DNA of 36,552 bases, from the NCBI RefSeq assembly GCF_947495625.1, contig NZ_CANLZW010000045.1:1-36552 (forward strand), given 5' to 3'. A program made the translations under genes and the position numbers. The DNA is from an uncultured Cocleimonas sp. (GTDB taxonomy: Bacteria; Pseudomonadota; Gammaproteobacteria; Thiotrichales; Thiotrichaceae). The notes beneath the pieces were generated by a model that was given only the letters and a program-made list of their open reading frames with translations, was not told where the DNA came from and made no database searches. Positions 23,803 through 33,186 of this stretch are shown here, in pieces. How positions within the stretch are numbered: position 1 is the stretch's first letter; the number at the start of each line of letters is the position of its first letter.

Positions 23803-25056
23803 TTAGTGTGCTACCCCCGCTGCGCCGTGTTCATCGATTAAAGCGCCGGTATTGAATCGATCGATTGAGAATGGTTTTGCTAATTCGTGCATTTCGCCTT
23901 TCGCCAGAGATGCTGCAAAAACATGCCCGGAACCCGGTGTGGCTTTAAAGCCGCCAGTACCCCAGCCACAGTTGAAATAGAGATTTTCAATTTCAGTTTT
24001 ACTGATTAATGGACACGCATCAGGCGTAGTATCAACAATTCCACCCCATTGTCGATTCATGCGAACACGACTGAAAATAGGGAATAGTTCTAAAATCGCA
24101 GACACAGTGTGTTCTATTGTTGGGTACGAACCACGTTGGCCGTAGCCGTTATAGCCGTCGATACCCGCACCAATCACCAAATCACCTTTATCGGACTGGC
24201 TGACATAACCGTGCACGTGGTTTGACATTACCACGGTGTCTAAAATGGGTTTTATCGGCTCAGAGACTAAGGCTTGTAAAGGGTGTGATTCAAGTGGCAG
24301 ACGTAATCCCGCCATACCTGCAAGTACGCCAGAGTTGCCAGCAACCACACAACCAACTTTGCCTGCATTGATAGTGCCGTATTGCGTTGTTTTAACGCCC
24401 GTAACCGTGCCATCTTCTATTTCGAAACCTTCTACTGCACATTGCTGAATGAGATCAACACCCAGGGCATCAGCACCGCGAGCGAAACCCCATGCCACTG
24501 CATCGTGTCTGGCGACACCTCCACGAGGTTGCCATGATGCGCCCATTACTGGATAACGGCGATTCGCGCTGCAATCCATATCAGGCACTATTTCTTTGAC
24601 CTGTTGTGCATCAAGCATTTCGCCGTCGATACCATTCAGGCGATTGGCATTCACACGTCGAGAAATATCTCGCATATCTTGCAGGGTATGACCAAGGTTC
24701 AAAACGCCGCGTTGTGAAAACATTACGTTGTAGTTTAAATCCTGTGATAAGCCTTCCCAGAGCTTCATCGCGTGTTCGTACAAAAACGCAGATTCATCCC
24801 AGAGATAATTAGAACGCACGATGGTTGTGTTTCTTGCTGTATTACCACCACCTAAATAGCCTTTTTCGATAACCGCGACATTGGTTATGCCGAATTCTTT
24901 GGCTAAATAATAAGCGGTTGCCAGACCATGTCCGCCACCACCGACGATAACCACATCGTAGGATTTTTTTGGGGTAGGGTTACGCCAGACACGTTGCCAG
25001 TTTTCGTGGTGACTCATGGCATGCTTTAACAGGCCAAAGCCCGAGTAATGCTGCAT
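23803..25056 (-). CDS. soxB: sarcosine oxidase beta subunit
   Basis: A 417-aa DAO-type flavoprotein carrying the catalytic site of sarcosine oxidase. The FAD-binding fold is [20 protein letters not shown] (residues 35-54), followed by [25 protein letters not shown], the family's flavin-contacting segment. [17 protein letters not shown] includes H184, at the place of the histidine that binds FMN covalently in Corynebacterium sarcosine oxidase beta (His173). [13 protein letters not shown] and [17 protein letters not shown] close the FAD site. The order soxB-soxD-soxA-soxG is standard. The leader contains a terminator-like copy of the dispersed element. There is no glyA immediately upstream, unlike many sox operons. 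Confidence 0.96.
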   Translation of the reverse strand: MQHYSGFGLLKHAMSHHENWQRVWRNPTPKKSYDVVIVGGGGHGLATAYYLAKEFGITNVAVIEKGYLGGGNTARNTTIVRSNYLWDESAFLYEHAMKLWEGLSQDLNYNVMFSQRGVLNLGHTLQDMRDISRRVNANRLNGIDGEMLDAQQVKEIVPDMDCSANRRYPVMGASWQPRGGVARHDAVAWGFARGADALGVDLIQQCAVEGFEIEDGTVTGVKTTQYGTINAGKVGCVVAGNSGVLAGMAGLRLPLESHPLQALVSEPIKPILDTVVMSNHVHGYVSQSDKGDLVIGAGIDGYNGYGQRGSYPTIEHTVSAILELFPIFSRVRMNRQWGGIVDTTPDACPLISKTEIENLYFNCGWGTGGFKATPGSGHVFAASLAKGEMHELAKPFSIDRFNTGALIDEHGAAGVAH

Positions 25057-25217
25057 AATCTTTATCTCTGTGTGTTGTTGTTTAAAGCGTTTTTTAAAAT
25101 CCGCTGTTACATTACAGTGTAAATCTATTCAGACTCATCTGCCTAGCATTTTGACTTTATACAGCTTTAGCGATTACTTTACTGAGTCTAAAAGTATCGT
25201 TAGAGCGACATGGTTAG

Positions 25218-25243
25218 AAAAAACCCCTATAAGTAGGGGGGTG
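25218..25243 (-). repeat. dispersed element, copy 7, in the sox operon leader
   Basis: On the minus strand: CACCCCCC, TACTTATA, GGGG, then six T. CCCC/GGGG pair over an 8-nt loop, the best terminator form in the set. It lies 162 bp upstream of soxB on the same strand, with only a divergent gene beyond it. A terminator there would attenuate soxBDAG or end a short leader RNA. Confidence 0.7.
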
Positions 25244-25336
25244 TATATTTTTATTAATTATAGATTTACAACCAGTTCAGCATTCTATGCGTATCTAACT
25301 TTATCAAAATAATTGTTAAAAATGATCAGAGGATTT

Positions 25337-26341
25337 ATGCAATTTAAAAACAGTTTGTTTGTTGTTGTAACGGCATTCGCTTTTTTCTTTTCAACCAGTG
25401 TAATGGTCACTAGCGCCATAGCTAAACCGATCAAGAACGGATTTGATCTTGAGAATAGCATCATTCCTGTTAAAGAGATTCTAAGCGGTGGGCCACCACG
25501 TGACGGGATTCCTTCCATTGATAAACCTACTTTTTTAAACGCTGATGATGCAGATTATCTGAAAGATTCAGATCGAATTTTAGGGATTGTACTAGAACAA
25601 GAAGGACAAAAAGGAAAGGAAGAAGCACGCGCCTATCCAATCAAAATATTAAACTGGCATGAGATTGTGAATGATGAGATCTCAGGTAAAGCTGTTGCGG
25701 TAACCTATTGCCCTTTATGTGGAAGTGGCATTGTTTACGCCGCTGACTTTGAAGGTAAAGCGTATAAATTTGGTGTGTCTGGTTTGTTATATAATAGCGA
25801 CGTATTGTTATTCGATCGTCAGACAGAAACGCTGTGGTCACAGATTTTATCAAAAGGTGTGAGTGGTAAATGGGTTAATAAGAAGCTGAAGGTGATTCAA
25901 TCTGCGCATACCAGTTGGGCATCCTGGAAAGCGCAATATCCAGATACCAAAGTCCTTTCTAACGACACTGGTTTTGATCGTGATTACAATCGATCACCTT
26001 ACGGTACTTACGATAAAGATGTCAGCACCTATTTCCCCGTCGCTTTTAAAAGTAAACGCTATCACCCGAAAGAAAGAGTGCTGGGAATCACTATCAACGA
26101 TAAGCAAAAAGTATATCCATTTGCAGAGTTATCTAAATATTTTGCAGAAACCAAAGAAACTTCGCTAATAGATACCTTTGAAGGGCAGGAATTAACACTC
26201 GAATTCGATAGTGACAACAGAGATGGGTCATTCAAAAATTCAAACGGTGAAGGTGTTACCAGTACCAATACATTCTGGTTTGCCTGGTATGCGTTTCATC
26301 CTGAAGCTGAAATTTATAAGTTTAAAAAAAGCTCAAAATGA
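25337..26341 (+). CDS. exported DUF3179 protein
   Basis: A 334-aa secreted protein of the DUF3179 family. The start at 25337 (MQFKNSLFVVV) is supported by AGAGGA five bases upstream; an ATG 15 bp earlier and a TTG beyond it are weaker. The signal peptide ends near IAKPIKNGF. The family block follows: ARAYPIKILNWHEIVND, then AVTYCPLCGSGIVYA with the conserved CPLC, FGVSGLLYNSDVLLFDRQTETLWSQ and HTSWASWKAQYPDT. The biochemical role of DUF3179 is not established. The CPLC cysteines suggest a redox or metal site. It is divergent from soxB, with 280 bp between them. Confidence 0.85.
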   Translation: MQFKNSLFVVVTAFAFFFSTSVMVTSAIAKPIKNGFDLENSIIPVKEILSGGPPRDGIPSIDKPTFLNADDADYLKDSDRILGIVLEQEGQKGKEEARAYPIKILNWHEIVNDEISGKAVAVTYCPLCGSGIVYAADFEGKAYKFGVSGLLYNSDVLLFDRQTETLWSQILSKGVSGKWVNKKLKVIQSAHTSWASWKAQYPDTKVLSNDTGFDRDYNRSPYGTYDKDVSTYFPVAFKSKRYHPKERVLGITINDKQKVYPFAELSKYFAETKETSLIDTFEGQELTLEFDSDNRDGSFKNSNGEGVTSTNTFWFAWYAFHPEAEIYKFKKSSK

Positions 26342-26447
26342 TCGATTAAGAAAATTTGAACAATTTAATAAAAACGTATATATATCAATTTTTTCGATGA
26401 AAGTCTGTATTAGTATCAACTTATGTTCACTTAACAGGAGTTTAGCT

Positions 26448-26999
26448 ATGCATACCATAATGAAAGGACTGAAAAAGGATCATCATAACTTAGCAAAAGT
26501 ACTAAAAATCATGGAACTGCAATTGGAGCGTATCGCTGAAGGCGACGATGCTGCACTTGGTTTGATGTATGATTCTAGTCACTACATTCAAAGTTATCCT
26601 GATATCATTCACCATCCCAAAGAAGACAAGGTTTTTGAGGTTTTTAAGCACCGTTCAAAGGATGAAGCAGACGCTTTAAAAAAATTGACTCAACAGCATA
26701 TGGATATGCCGAATACGACTGATAAATTTAAAGAGATGCTCGATACCGCCATCAATGGTTTAGAGTTTATTAGTCGTGAAGATCTGGTCAAGAAGATTAA
26801 GGACTACATTGAGCTTGAATGGGAACATATGGATCTGGAAGAGTCTGTGATATTTCCACTGATCAATGAAACTCTTGAAGATAAAGACTGGAAATTACTT
26901 GAGGAGCTTATTGATGCTGATTCTGACCCATTATTTAGCGATAGCGTAGAAGAATCATTTCAAAATCTATATCAATCTATTAAAGATCAGGCAGCTTAG
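26448..26999 (+). CDS. hemerythrin-domain protein
   Basis: A 183-aa cytoplasmic four-helix bundle of the hemerythrin (HHE) family. Probable di-iron ligands are H12 or H13 (KKDHHNLAK), H55 and E59 (IIHHPKEDKVF), H84 (QQHMDM), and H127 and E131 (WEHMDLEESVIFP). The order H...HxxxE...H...HxxxE is the family pattern. Such proteins bind O2 or NO, or repair iron-sulfur clusters (YtfE type). AACAGGAGTTT precedes the ATG at 26448. An in-frame extension reaching back into the DUF3179 gene was rejected. It is convergent with metG. The gap before it (106 bp) holds no evident terminator. Confidence 0.88.
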   Translation: MHTIMKGLKKDHHNLAKVLKIMELQLERIAEGDDAALGLMYDSSHYIQSYPDIIHHPKEDKVFEVFKHRSKDEADALKKLTQQHMDMPNTTDKFKEMLDTAINGLEFISREDLVKKIKDYIELEWEHMDLEESVIFPLINETLEDKDWKLLEELIDADSDPLFSDSVEESFQNLYQSIKDQAA

Positions 27000-27041
27000 A
27001 TCAGGTTTTTGGTGTTAGTCATTGTATAAAATCGACTATAA

Positions 27042-27091
27042 AAATCTAAAGTACATTAATTTACATTGCTGATTTAACATACTTTAGATTT
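27042..27091. terminator. 12-bp inverted repeat between convergent hemerythrin and metG genes
   Basis: AAATCTAAAGTA and TACTTTAGATTT are perfect 12-bp arms with a 26-nt spacer. Position between convergent stops fits a bidirectional termination or mRNA-end structure, though there is no clean T run. Confidence 0.5.
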
Positions 27092-27139
27092 CCTGATTTT
27101 GAGTTCCTAATATTGAAGAGCTTGAATAGGATGTCGCTG

Positions 27140-29263
27140 TTATTTAACGCGCATTCCAGGTAAAGCTCCTTCGTCTGGATTAAGCACGAAGATGTCTTTG
27201 CCGCCGGGGCCGGCCGCTAGTACCATGCCTTCTGACATGCCGAAACGCATTTTGCGTGGTGCAAGGTTTGCAACCATAACGGTTAATTTACCTTCAAGCT
27301 CAGCAGGCTCGTAAGCAGATTTAATACCTGCAAAGACATTGCGCTGACCTTTGCTTTCACCTTCACCTAGATCGAGTGTGAGTTGAAGTAATTTATCTGC
27401 TCCTTCTACATGTTCTGCTTTTAGAATTTTAACTACACGTAGATCAATCTTTGCGAAATCATCAAATTCGATGGTTGGGCTGATTGGGTCTTGTTCATTC
27501 GTTGTGTCGCTAGCATCACTCATTTTTGTATCCGTATCTTTATCAGTGTTGTTTGTATTGGTTTTCGCCTGCAGTGTAGCCGCTTCAGCTAATAAGAGTT
27601 TATTGGCTTCCAGCATGGCATCTACTTTATCTTCTTCGATTCGCGTCATTAATGGTTTGAATTTCTTAATTTCGCTTGAAAGTAGGGGGGTGGCTATATC
27701 ATTCCAGCTCAATTCGCCAGCATTCAGAAAATCTTCAGATTTAGCCGCCAATTCAGGTAACACAGGTTTTAAGTAGGTAATGATCGCGCGGAACATATTG
27801 ATACCTAATGAACAGATATCTTGTACTTCCTGCTGGCGCGTTTCATCTTTAGCTAATACCCAGGGTTGTTTTTCATCAACGTATTGATTAGCAAGATCAG
27901 CTAAAGCCATGATTTCACGCATTGCTTTACTGTAACGGCGGTCTTCGTATGCCTGTGCGATTGAGTCGCTGGCATCAATGAATTGCTGATACAAGGCTTC
28001 ATCTGCAAGCGTAGCAGACAGTTTTTCATCAAACTTTTTGCTGATGAATCCTGCGCAGCGAGAGGCGATATTGACGACTTTTCCTACCAGATCGCTATTA
28101 ATGCGTAGCTGGAAGTCTTTCAAATTCAGGTCGATATCGTCAACCGTATTGCTTAGTTTTGCCGCGTAGTAGTAACGCAGAGGTTCAGCAGGTAGGTGAT
28201 CAAGAAATACGCGTGCCTGAATAAAGGTACCGCGTGATTTAGACATTTTCTGACCATTCACGTTTAAGAAGCCGTGGCAAAAAACGGCTGTTGGTAAACG
28301 AAAATCTGCCGACTTTAGAACTGCAGGCCAGAATAGGGTGTGGAAGTAGGCGATATCTTTACCAATGAAATGATACAGCTCGGTTTCATTGTTCTGGTTT
28401 CTTTCAGCACTCCAGTACTCATCGAAATCAATGTCGTTATCGTCACGATCACAGTAGTTTTTGAATGATGCAATATAGCCAATAGGCGCATCTAGCCACA
28501 CATAAAAGTATTTATCTTCAGTACCCGGAATTTTAAAGCCCCAGTAAGGTGCATCGCGAGAAATATCCCAATCGTTTAAGCCGTCTTCCAGCCATTCATT
28601 CATTTTGTTGGCGATTTCTTTTTGTACACTGCCGCTATTTACCCATTCTTTAAGAAAATCAGCATAGTCGTTGATTTTAAAGAAATAATGTTCACTGTCT
28701 TTTTCGATTGGAGTTGCGCCAGTGACGACAGAATATGGGTTAACCACTTCTGTGGTTGAATAGGTTGCGCCACAACTCTCGCAGTTATCACCGTATTGAT
28801 CGGGTGTGCCACATTTTGGGCATTCGCCTTTGATGAAGCGGTCCGGTAAAAACATATTCGCTTCGGGGTCGTAAGCCTGTTTGATGGTTTTGGTCGCGAT
28901 ATTACCTTTAGCTTTTGCGGCTAAATAAATGGTTTCTGAGAAGTACTTATTTTCTTCAGAATGGGTGGTGTGAAAGTTGTCGTATGAAATCAGGAAATCG
29001 TTGAAATCACGCTCATGTTCCTGCTTCATCTTGTCGATGAGTTCTTGTGGTTCAATGCCTTCCTGTTGAGCGCGCAACATGATCGGTGTGCCGTGTGCAT
29101 CATCAGCCCATGCGAAGATGCAGCTATTGCCTCGAAGACGTTGGAAACGTGCCCAGATATCCGTCTGGATATACTCCACCATATGGCCTAAATGGATCGG
29201 TCCATTGGCATAAGGAAGAGCAGAGGTAATCAGTATTTTGCGTGGTTTTTCAACGGGATTCAT
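27140..29263 (-). CDS. metG: methionyl-tRNA synthetase
   Basis: A 707-aa class I synthetase that charges tRNA-Met. The HIGH-type motif is HLGH (residues 24-27, in [15 protein letters not shown]) and KMSKS lies at 339-343. The zinc knuckle has C148, C151, C161 and C164, giving the four-cysteine MetG1 type. The C-terminal ~105 residues (from [15 protein letters not shown]) are the EMAP/Arc1p-like tRNA-binding and dimerisation domain. A Thr/Asp/Asn-rich linker ([18 protein letters not shown]) joins it to the anticodon-binding domain. The gene carries a CACCCCCCTACTTTC word at 27678-27693 encoding the ATPLLSS segment. No odd residues in the active-site motifs. Essential housekeeping gene. Confidence 0.97.
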   Translation of the reverse strand: MNPVEKPRKILITSALPYANGPIHLGHMVEYIQTDIWARFQRLRGNSCIFAWADDAHGTPIMLRAQQEGIEPQELIDKMKQEHERDFNDFLISYDNFHTTHSEENKYFSETIYLAAKAKGNIATKTIKQAYDPEANMFLPDRFIKGECPKCGTPDQYGDNCESCGATYSTTEVVNPYSVVTGATPIEKDSEHYFFKINDYADFLKEWVNSGSVQKEIANKMNEWLEDGLNDWDISRDAPYWGFKIPGTEDKYFYVWLDAPIGYIASFKNYCDRDDNDIDFDEYWSAERNQNNETELYHFIGKDIAYFHTLFWPAVLKSADFRLPTAVFCHGFLNVNGQKMSKSRGTFIQARVFLDHLPAEPLRYYYAAKLSNTVDDIDLNLKDFQLRINSDLVGKVVNIASRCAGFISKKFDEKLSATLADEALYQQFIDASDSIAQAYEDRRYSKAMREIMALADLANQYVDEKQPWVLAKDETRQQEVQDICSLGINMFRAIITYLKPVLPELAAKSEDFLNAGELSWNDIATPLLSSEIKKFKPLMTRIEEDKVDAMLEANKLLLAEAATLQAKTNTNNTDKDTDTKMSDASDTTNEQDPISPTIEFDDFAKIDLRVVKILKAEHVEGADKLLQLTLDLGEGESKGQRNVFAGIKSAYEPAELEGKLTVMVANLAPRKMRFGMSEGMVLAAGPGGKDIFVLNPDEGALPGMRVK
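27678..27693 (-). repeat. dispersed element, copy 8, inside metG (half element)
   Basis: Minus strand reads CCACCCCCCTACTTTC, the C run plus core, with no G run or T tail. It encodes part of ATPLLSS. It may be a chance match constrained by the Pro-Leu-Leu codons. Confidence 0.35.
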
Positions 29264-29414
29264 AAGGCTAAGTTTTCAGGACTAATTGTAAGGAGTAAAG
29301 ACCGTGTAAATTAACAGACTGGCGTATTAATCGCTAGTAAGGATTGCGTATCATTACTGATCATTTGGTATTTCTTTTTCAGTAGTTTATCGTTCTTTGA
29401 CCTCGTATTTTCAC

Positions 29415-29420
29415 TATAAT
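29415..29420 (+). promoter_or_regulatory. consensus -10 box (TATAAT)
   Basis: A perfect TATAAT lies 26 bp before the ATG at 29447. The TTGACC at 29397 is only 12 bp away, too close to be its -35, so the -35 is weak. It probably drives the Rieske-like gene with a short leader. Confidence 0.5.
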
Positions 29421-29446
29421 GTTTCAATTTTTGATTTGTGTATTCT

Positions 29447-29983
29447 ATGGAAAGTCGTCGTTTATTATTTCGCGTTATTTTGAAATCCTTATTTTTTGTT
29501 GGATTTCTTGTATTGATAGCAGTTTTCTTCAATACCCTATTTACTACTCAAGACGAAAATAAACAGATAGATGCAAAAGACAATCAAATAGCGACTGTTG
29601 CTATCGATATTAGCGATATGCGAAAAGGCGAAATAAGAAAGGTGCGTTGGGGCGTAAAAGAAGCCGCGGTACTTTATCGGCAGTTTTCTAAGAAAGTTGA
29701 TTTAAATAAGAACAAAGGGAATAAATCATCTAAAAATACATTGCATGATTCATTGTCAACAGAGACTCGATCAATCAAACCAGATTATTTCGTCTTTATA
29801 AATCATGGAGATTCGCGGAATTGCCCTTTGTATTATGCCAAAGGCGAATTTAACGATACCTGTTCCAAAAATATTTTTGATGAGAATGGCTTACCCGTTT
29901 TTGCTGCTCGGGTCAGTTATCAATTAAAGATACCGCCTCATTATTTCGAGGGTAATTCAATTAAAATTGGCGCCTGGGAATGA
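29447..29983 (+). CDS. membrane-anchored protein with a degenerate Rieske-like domain
   Basis: A 178-aa protein with one N-terminal membrane helix (LLFRVILKSLFFVGFLVLIAV) and an outer domain. Two segments recall the Rieske protein PetA: DISDMRKGEIRKVRWGVKEAAVLYR (like 'vdvskiepGqlirvxWrgkPVxIxRR') and the tail DTCSKNIFDENGLPVFAARVSYQLKIPPHYFEGNSIKIG (like the 'CHGSxyDxxGRv...aPxnLxvPpxxFxxdxxIxIG' end). The first cluster box is reduced to NCPLY and the second to DTCSK, with no histidine in either, so a [2Fe-2S] cluster is unlikely. An alternative GTG start lies 9 bp upstream. The function is unknown. Convergent with nothing; a hairpin element follows its stop. Confidence 0.5.
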   Translation: MESRRLLFRVILKSLFFVGFLVLIAVFFNTLFTTQDENKQIDAKDNQIATVAIDISDMRKGEIRKVRWGVKEAAVLYRQFSKKVDLNKNKGNKSSKNTLHDSLSTETRSIKPDYFVFINHGDSRNCPLYYAKGEFNDTCSKNIFDENGLPVFAARVSYQLKIPPHYFEGNSIKIGAWE

Positions 29984-30011
29984 TTGATACCGGAATTCTT
30001 AATTATTCAAG

Positions 30012-30036
30012 CACCCCCCTACTTACAGAGGGTTTT
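30012..30036 (+). terminator. dispersed element, copy 9, in terminator position
   Basis: CACCCCCC, TACTTACAGA, GGG, then TTTTATTG. CCC/GGG pair over a 10-11 nt loop. It lies 29 bp after the stop of the plus-strand Rieske-like gene and before the TetR gene, where a terminator is expected. Confidence 0.6.
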
Positions 30037-30069
30037 ATTGCTTTTATTAATGACTAAGCCTTAAGTTTG

Positions 30070-30085
30070 CATACCAACCGGTATG
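30070..30085. promoter_or_regulatory. candidate TetR operator
   Basis: CATACCAACCGGTATG: CATACC and GGTATG are perfect arms around AACC. It ends one base before the ATG at 30087. The ACCGGT-centred form is typical of TetR-family autoregulatory sites. Confidence 0.7.
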
Positions 30086-30086
30086 T

Positions 30087-30809
30087 ATGTATTGTTCTGT
30101 TTCAATGAAGTCCCTTTCTAAAACTATTGAGCCTACCCAAAGTTGGTGGAAATTATGGTCAAGTTTATGTCCATGTTCTGCTGATTCTAAACGTACTGAT
30201 TCTGTCAATAAAAGCGCTGCCACTCGTGAAAAAATTCTGCTCGCAGCCTTCGATGAAATGTACCATTGCGGTTTTCAGGCAGCTAGCCTAAATAATATTC
30301 TTAAAAACACCGGCACCACCAAGGGCGCTCTTTACCATCATTTCAAAAATAAGATGGATCTTGGCTATGCTGTGGTTGATGAATTTATCTTTCAGTCAAT
30401 CAAAGAGAACTGGATCGAGCCGTTGAACCAAACCGATGATCCGATTAAAACGATTCAGGATATTTTAATCAATACCTCTCAGATTATGACCGACGCAGAT
30501 ATTCGTTTAGGTTGCCCTATGAATAATCTCGCACAAGAAATGTCCCCGATAGACGAAGGGTTTAGAGAGCGTATTTCAAAAGTATACTCGGAGTGGCAAG
30601 AAGCCATCGAAGCTGCCTGTGAAAGAGGAAAACTGGCGGGTAACTTCAAAAATAGTGTGGATTCAAAGCAAGCCTCAGTATTGTTTGTTGCCTCTCTGGA
30701 AGGCTGTTTAGGGTATGCAAAAAGTTTACAAAGTAAAGATGCCTTGCTGAGTTGTGGTCAGGGTCTTATAGATCAGCTAGAATCGCTGCGGCCACGGAAA
30801 AAAACTTAG
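30087..30809 (+). CDS. TetR-family transcriptional regulator
   Basis: A 240-aa repressor. The TetR helix-turn-helix spans about residues 46-92: TREKILLAAFDEMYHCGFQAASLNNIL, then TGTTKGALYHHFKNK, the recognition and capping region. The C-terminal ligand domain is generic but contains LGCPMNNLAQEMSP, seen in some TetR proteins linked to efflux. The first ~43 residues precede the usual start of the fold and are Trp/Cys/Ser-rich (WWKLWSSLCPC). No later plausible start exists in frame except ATG 30105, and neither has a clear Shine-Dalgarno, so true initiation is uncertain. A palindrome abuts the start. It lies 10 bp before the RND gene, so it probably represses the exporter operon and itself. Confidence 0.87.
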   Translation: MYCSVSMKSLSKTIEPTQSWWKLWSSLCPCSADSKRTDSVNKSAATREKILLAAFDEMYHCGFQAASLNNILKNTGTTKGALYHHFKNKMDLGYAVVDEFIFQSIKENWIEPLNQTDDPIKTIQDILINTSQIMTDADIRLGCPMNNLAQEMSPIDEGFRERISKVYSEWQEAIEAACERGKLAGNFKNSVDSKQASVLFVASLEGCLGYAKSLQSKDALLSCGQGLIDQLESLRPRKKT

Positions 30810-30819
30810 GAAAAAGAGC

Positions 30820-33186
30820 ATGATAAAGAAGTATGCTGAGAGTGTTATTAAATTACGTTGGGTATTGCTGATAGCGTCAGTTGTACTCATGTTAATAGCT
30901 GCTTCTGGTGCGAAAAATTTATTTTTTAATAACGATTACCACATTTTCTTTTCTGAAGATGATCCGCGCTTAAAAGCTTTTGAAGATTTACAAAACACCT
31001 ATACCAAAAATGACAATGTCATTCTTGTGCTGGCACCCAAAGATGGGGTTGTGTTCAAAACTGACACCCTTGCGGCCATTGAAGATGTTACTGAAAGAGC
31101 CTGGCAAACGCCTTATTCGATTCGTGTTGATTCACTTTCAAACTATCAGCACAGTGAATCTGTCGAAGATGATATGTCAGTGGCTAATTTATACGAAGAA
31201 GCCAGTGAGCTGAGCGCAGATGATCTAGCCCGTATTAAAGATATCGCACTCAATGAGCCGCTATTACGGCATCGTTTGATTTCTGAAAAAGCCCATGTCA
31301 GTTCGATCAATATCACCATGGAATTTCCCAAAGAAATTCAGGATGAAAATGGCGTTACTAAAGCTGCTGATCCAACAAAGCAGGTTTCGGAAGTTGTTAC
31401 TGAAGTTCGTAAGCTTAAATCTTATATCGAGAAAACCTATCCGGAAATAACGGTCTATTTATCCGGTATTGTAATGTTGAATAATGCCTTTGGTGAGGCG
31501 ACCATCTACGATATGTCACACCTATTGCCTATGGCATTGTTGCTGATTCTGATTACCGTATATTTATTGCTGAGAAGTATCTCGGGCACCATAACGACTC
31601 TACTGGTAATTGTGTTTTCTGTTGTCACCGCCTTTGGTTTGGCAGGGTGGTTAGGTATCCAGTTGTCGTCTCCTGTGATGTCTGCGCCGGTGATTATATT
31701 GACCTTGGCTGTAGCGGATTGTGTGCATATTCTCTCTACCTGGTTGTCTGAAATACGTCATGGTAAAGACAAGAAATTAGCGATGGTGGAAAGCCTTAGG
31801 GTTAACTTTATGCCGGTGTTTTTGACATCGCTTACCACTGCTATCGGTTTCCTATCATTAAATACCAGTGATGCGCCTCCATTTCGTGATTTAGGTAATG
31901 TGGCTGCAATGGGCGTTCTTGCAGCTTTCATCTTTTCTATTTTCTTCTTGCCTGCCATCGCTACACTTTTACCTGTTAAAGAACAAAAGAAAGAAACCCA
32001 TACTTTAAAAGTCATGTCTTCATTTGCGGAGTGGGTGATTGCTAAGCAAAAGGCGCTACTTATAGGGATGAGTTCAATTGCAGTCTTGTTGATTGTTTTG
32101 ATTCCTATTAATGAATTAAACGATGTTTTTGTTGAGTACTTTGATGATCGTATTGAATTTCGTCGCGATACAGATTTCATCAGTCAGAATTTAACTGGTA
32201 TTTATAATATTGAATATTCGATAAATACCGAGAATACGGGTGATATTGCCGACCCTGATGTTTTGGCTAATATTAAAAAGTTTACCGATTGGCTAAATAC
32301 TCAGCCTGAAGTCATTCATGTCAATACGGTGACGGATACATTTACCCGCCTGAATAAAAACATGCATGGCGATGACAAGAGTTTCTACCGACTTCCTGAA
32401 TCACGAGAGATGGCGGCGCAGTATCTATTGCTTTACGAAATGTCCTTGCCGTTCGGACTGGATTTGAATAATCAGATTGATATCGACAAAAAAAGTACAC
32501 GCATCACGGTGACTTTGAAGACAATATCGACGCAACAAGTGCTTGATATAGAAACCCGCGTAGATCAGTGGATGGATGAAAATATTCCTAAACTGAAAGC
32601 GATTGGGGCTAGTCCGACAATTATGTTTGCCCATATTGGTATGAAAAATATTATCAGTATGATCAGTGGAACAACCATTGCTTTGGTTCTGATTTCGTTG
32701 ATATTAGTATTTGCTTTGAAATCGTGGCGATATGGCTTATTAAGTCTCATTCCGAATCTGGTTCCAGCGGGTATGGCGTTTGGTATCTGGGCAATTATCA
32801 ATGGTGAAATTGGTTTGGCGCTGTCGGTGGTAACCGCGATGACTTTGGGAATAGTCGTCGACGATACTATTCACTTCTTATCGAAGTATTTACGTGCCAG
32901 ACGAGAAAAGGGGCTGGGTGCTGAGGATGCTGTACGTTATGCATTTTCTACGGTAGGTGTGGCTCTTTGGGTAACCTCTGTCGCATTGGTGGCTGGCTTT
33001 CTGGTGTTGGCGACATCGTCCTTTAAATTGAATTCAGGCATGGGGCTGTTAACCGCCATTGTCATTGCGATAGCTTTGATTGTTGATTTCTTGTTATTAC
33101 CGCCATTGCTGATAAAGCTGGATGCCTGGTTGAATAAAGACAGTAAAGTAACAGAAACTGTTCTGGCTGAGATAAAAACTAAATAG
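30820..33186 (+). CDS. RND/MMPL-superfamily exporter
   Basis: A 788-aa inner-membrane protein with the two-fold RND layout. Helix 1 (LRWVLLIASVVLMLIAASG) precedes a large periplasmic loop opening NDYHIFFSEDDPRLKAFEDLQN. Five or six helices follow (about 230-385: MALLLILITVYLLLRSISGTI, MSAPVIILTLAVADCVHILSTW, SLTTAIGFLSL). The second half repeats this, with LSVVTAMTLGIVVDDTIHFLSKYLRARREKG as the helix-4-like segment with paired acidic residues that likely carry protons. It is the SSD/MMPL type rather than the HAE-type AcrB; no membrane-fusion protein is adjacent. AAAAAGAG precedes the ATG. With the LolA-like and outer-membrane proteins, it probably moves a hydrophobic compound or lipid across the envelope. 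Confidence 0.9.
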   Translation: MIKKYAESVIKLRWVLLIASVVLMLIAASGAKNLFFNNDYHIFFSEDDPRLKAFEDLQNTYTKNDNVILVLAPKDGVVFKTDTLAAIEDVTERAWQTPYSIRVDSLSNYQHSESVEDDMSVANLYEEASELSADDLARIKDIALNEPLLRHRLISEKAHVSSINITMEFPKEIQDENGVTKAADPTKQVSEVVTEVRKLKSYIEKTYPEITVYLSGIVMLNNAFGEATIYDMSHLLPMALLLILITVYLLLRSISGTITTLLVIVFSVVTAFGLAGWLGIQLSSPVMSAPVIILTLAVADCVHILSTWLSEIRHGKDKKLAMVESLRVNFMPVFLTSLTTAIGFLSLNTSDAPPFRDLGNVAAMGVLAAFIFSIFFLPAIATLLPVKEQKKETHTLKVMSSFAEWVIAKQKALLIGMSSIAVLLIVLIPINELNDVFVEYFDDRIEFRRDTDFISQNLTGIYNIEYSINTENTGDIADPDVLANIKKFTDWLNTQPEVIHVNTVTDTFTRLNKNMHGDDKSFYRLPESREMAAQYLLLYEMSLPFGLDLNNQIDIDKKSTRITVTLKTISTQQVLDIETRVDQWMDENIPKLKAIGASPTIMFAHIGMKNIISMISGTTIALVLISLILVFALKSWRYGLLSLIPNLVPAGMAFGIWAIINGEIGLALSVVTAMTLGIVVDDTIHFLSKYLRARREKGLGAEDAVRYAFSTVGVALWVTSVALVAGFLVLATSSFKLNSGMGLLTAIVIAIALIVDFLLLPPLLIKLDAWLNKDSKVTETVLAEIKTK

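Noticed and set aside
23582-23803. A 73-codon frame between soxB and soxD
   Set aside because: It is rich in His, Asn, Ser and Cys with no recognisable motif and spans the 10-bp hairpin. It runs over the soxD ribosome-binding site and start.
25057-25312. Glycine riboswitch in the sox leader
   Set aside because: The conserved core words of that class were not found on the minus strand; only the hairpin element is clear.
26211-26447. Upstream extension of the hemerythrin gene into the DUF3179 gene
   Set aside because: It overlaps a real gene in another frame, and AGGAG precedes the ATG at 26448.
27471-27776. A 101-codon plus-strand frame inside metG
   Set aside because: It is antisense to a conserved synthetase and has the Val/Ser/Leu-rich composition of a shadow frame.
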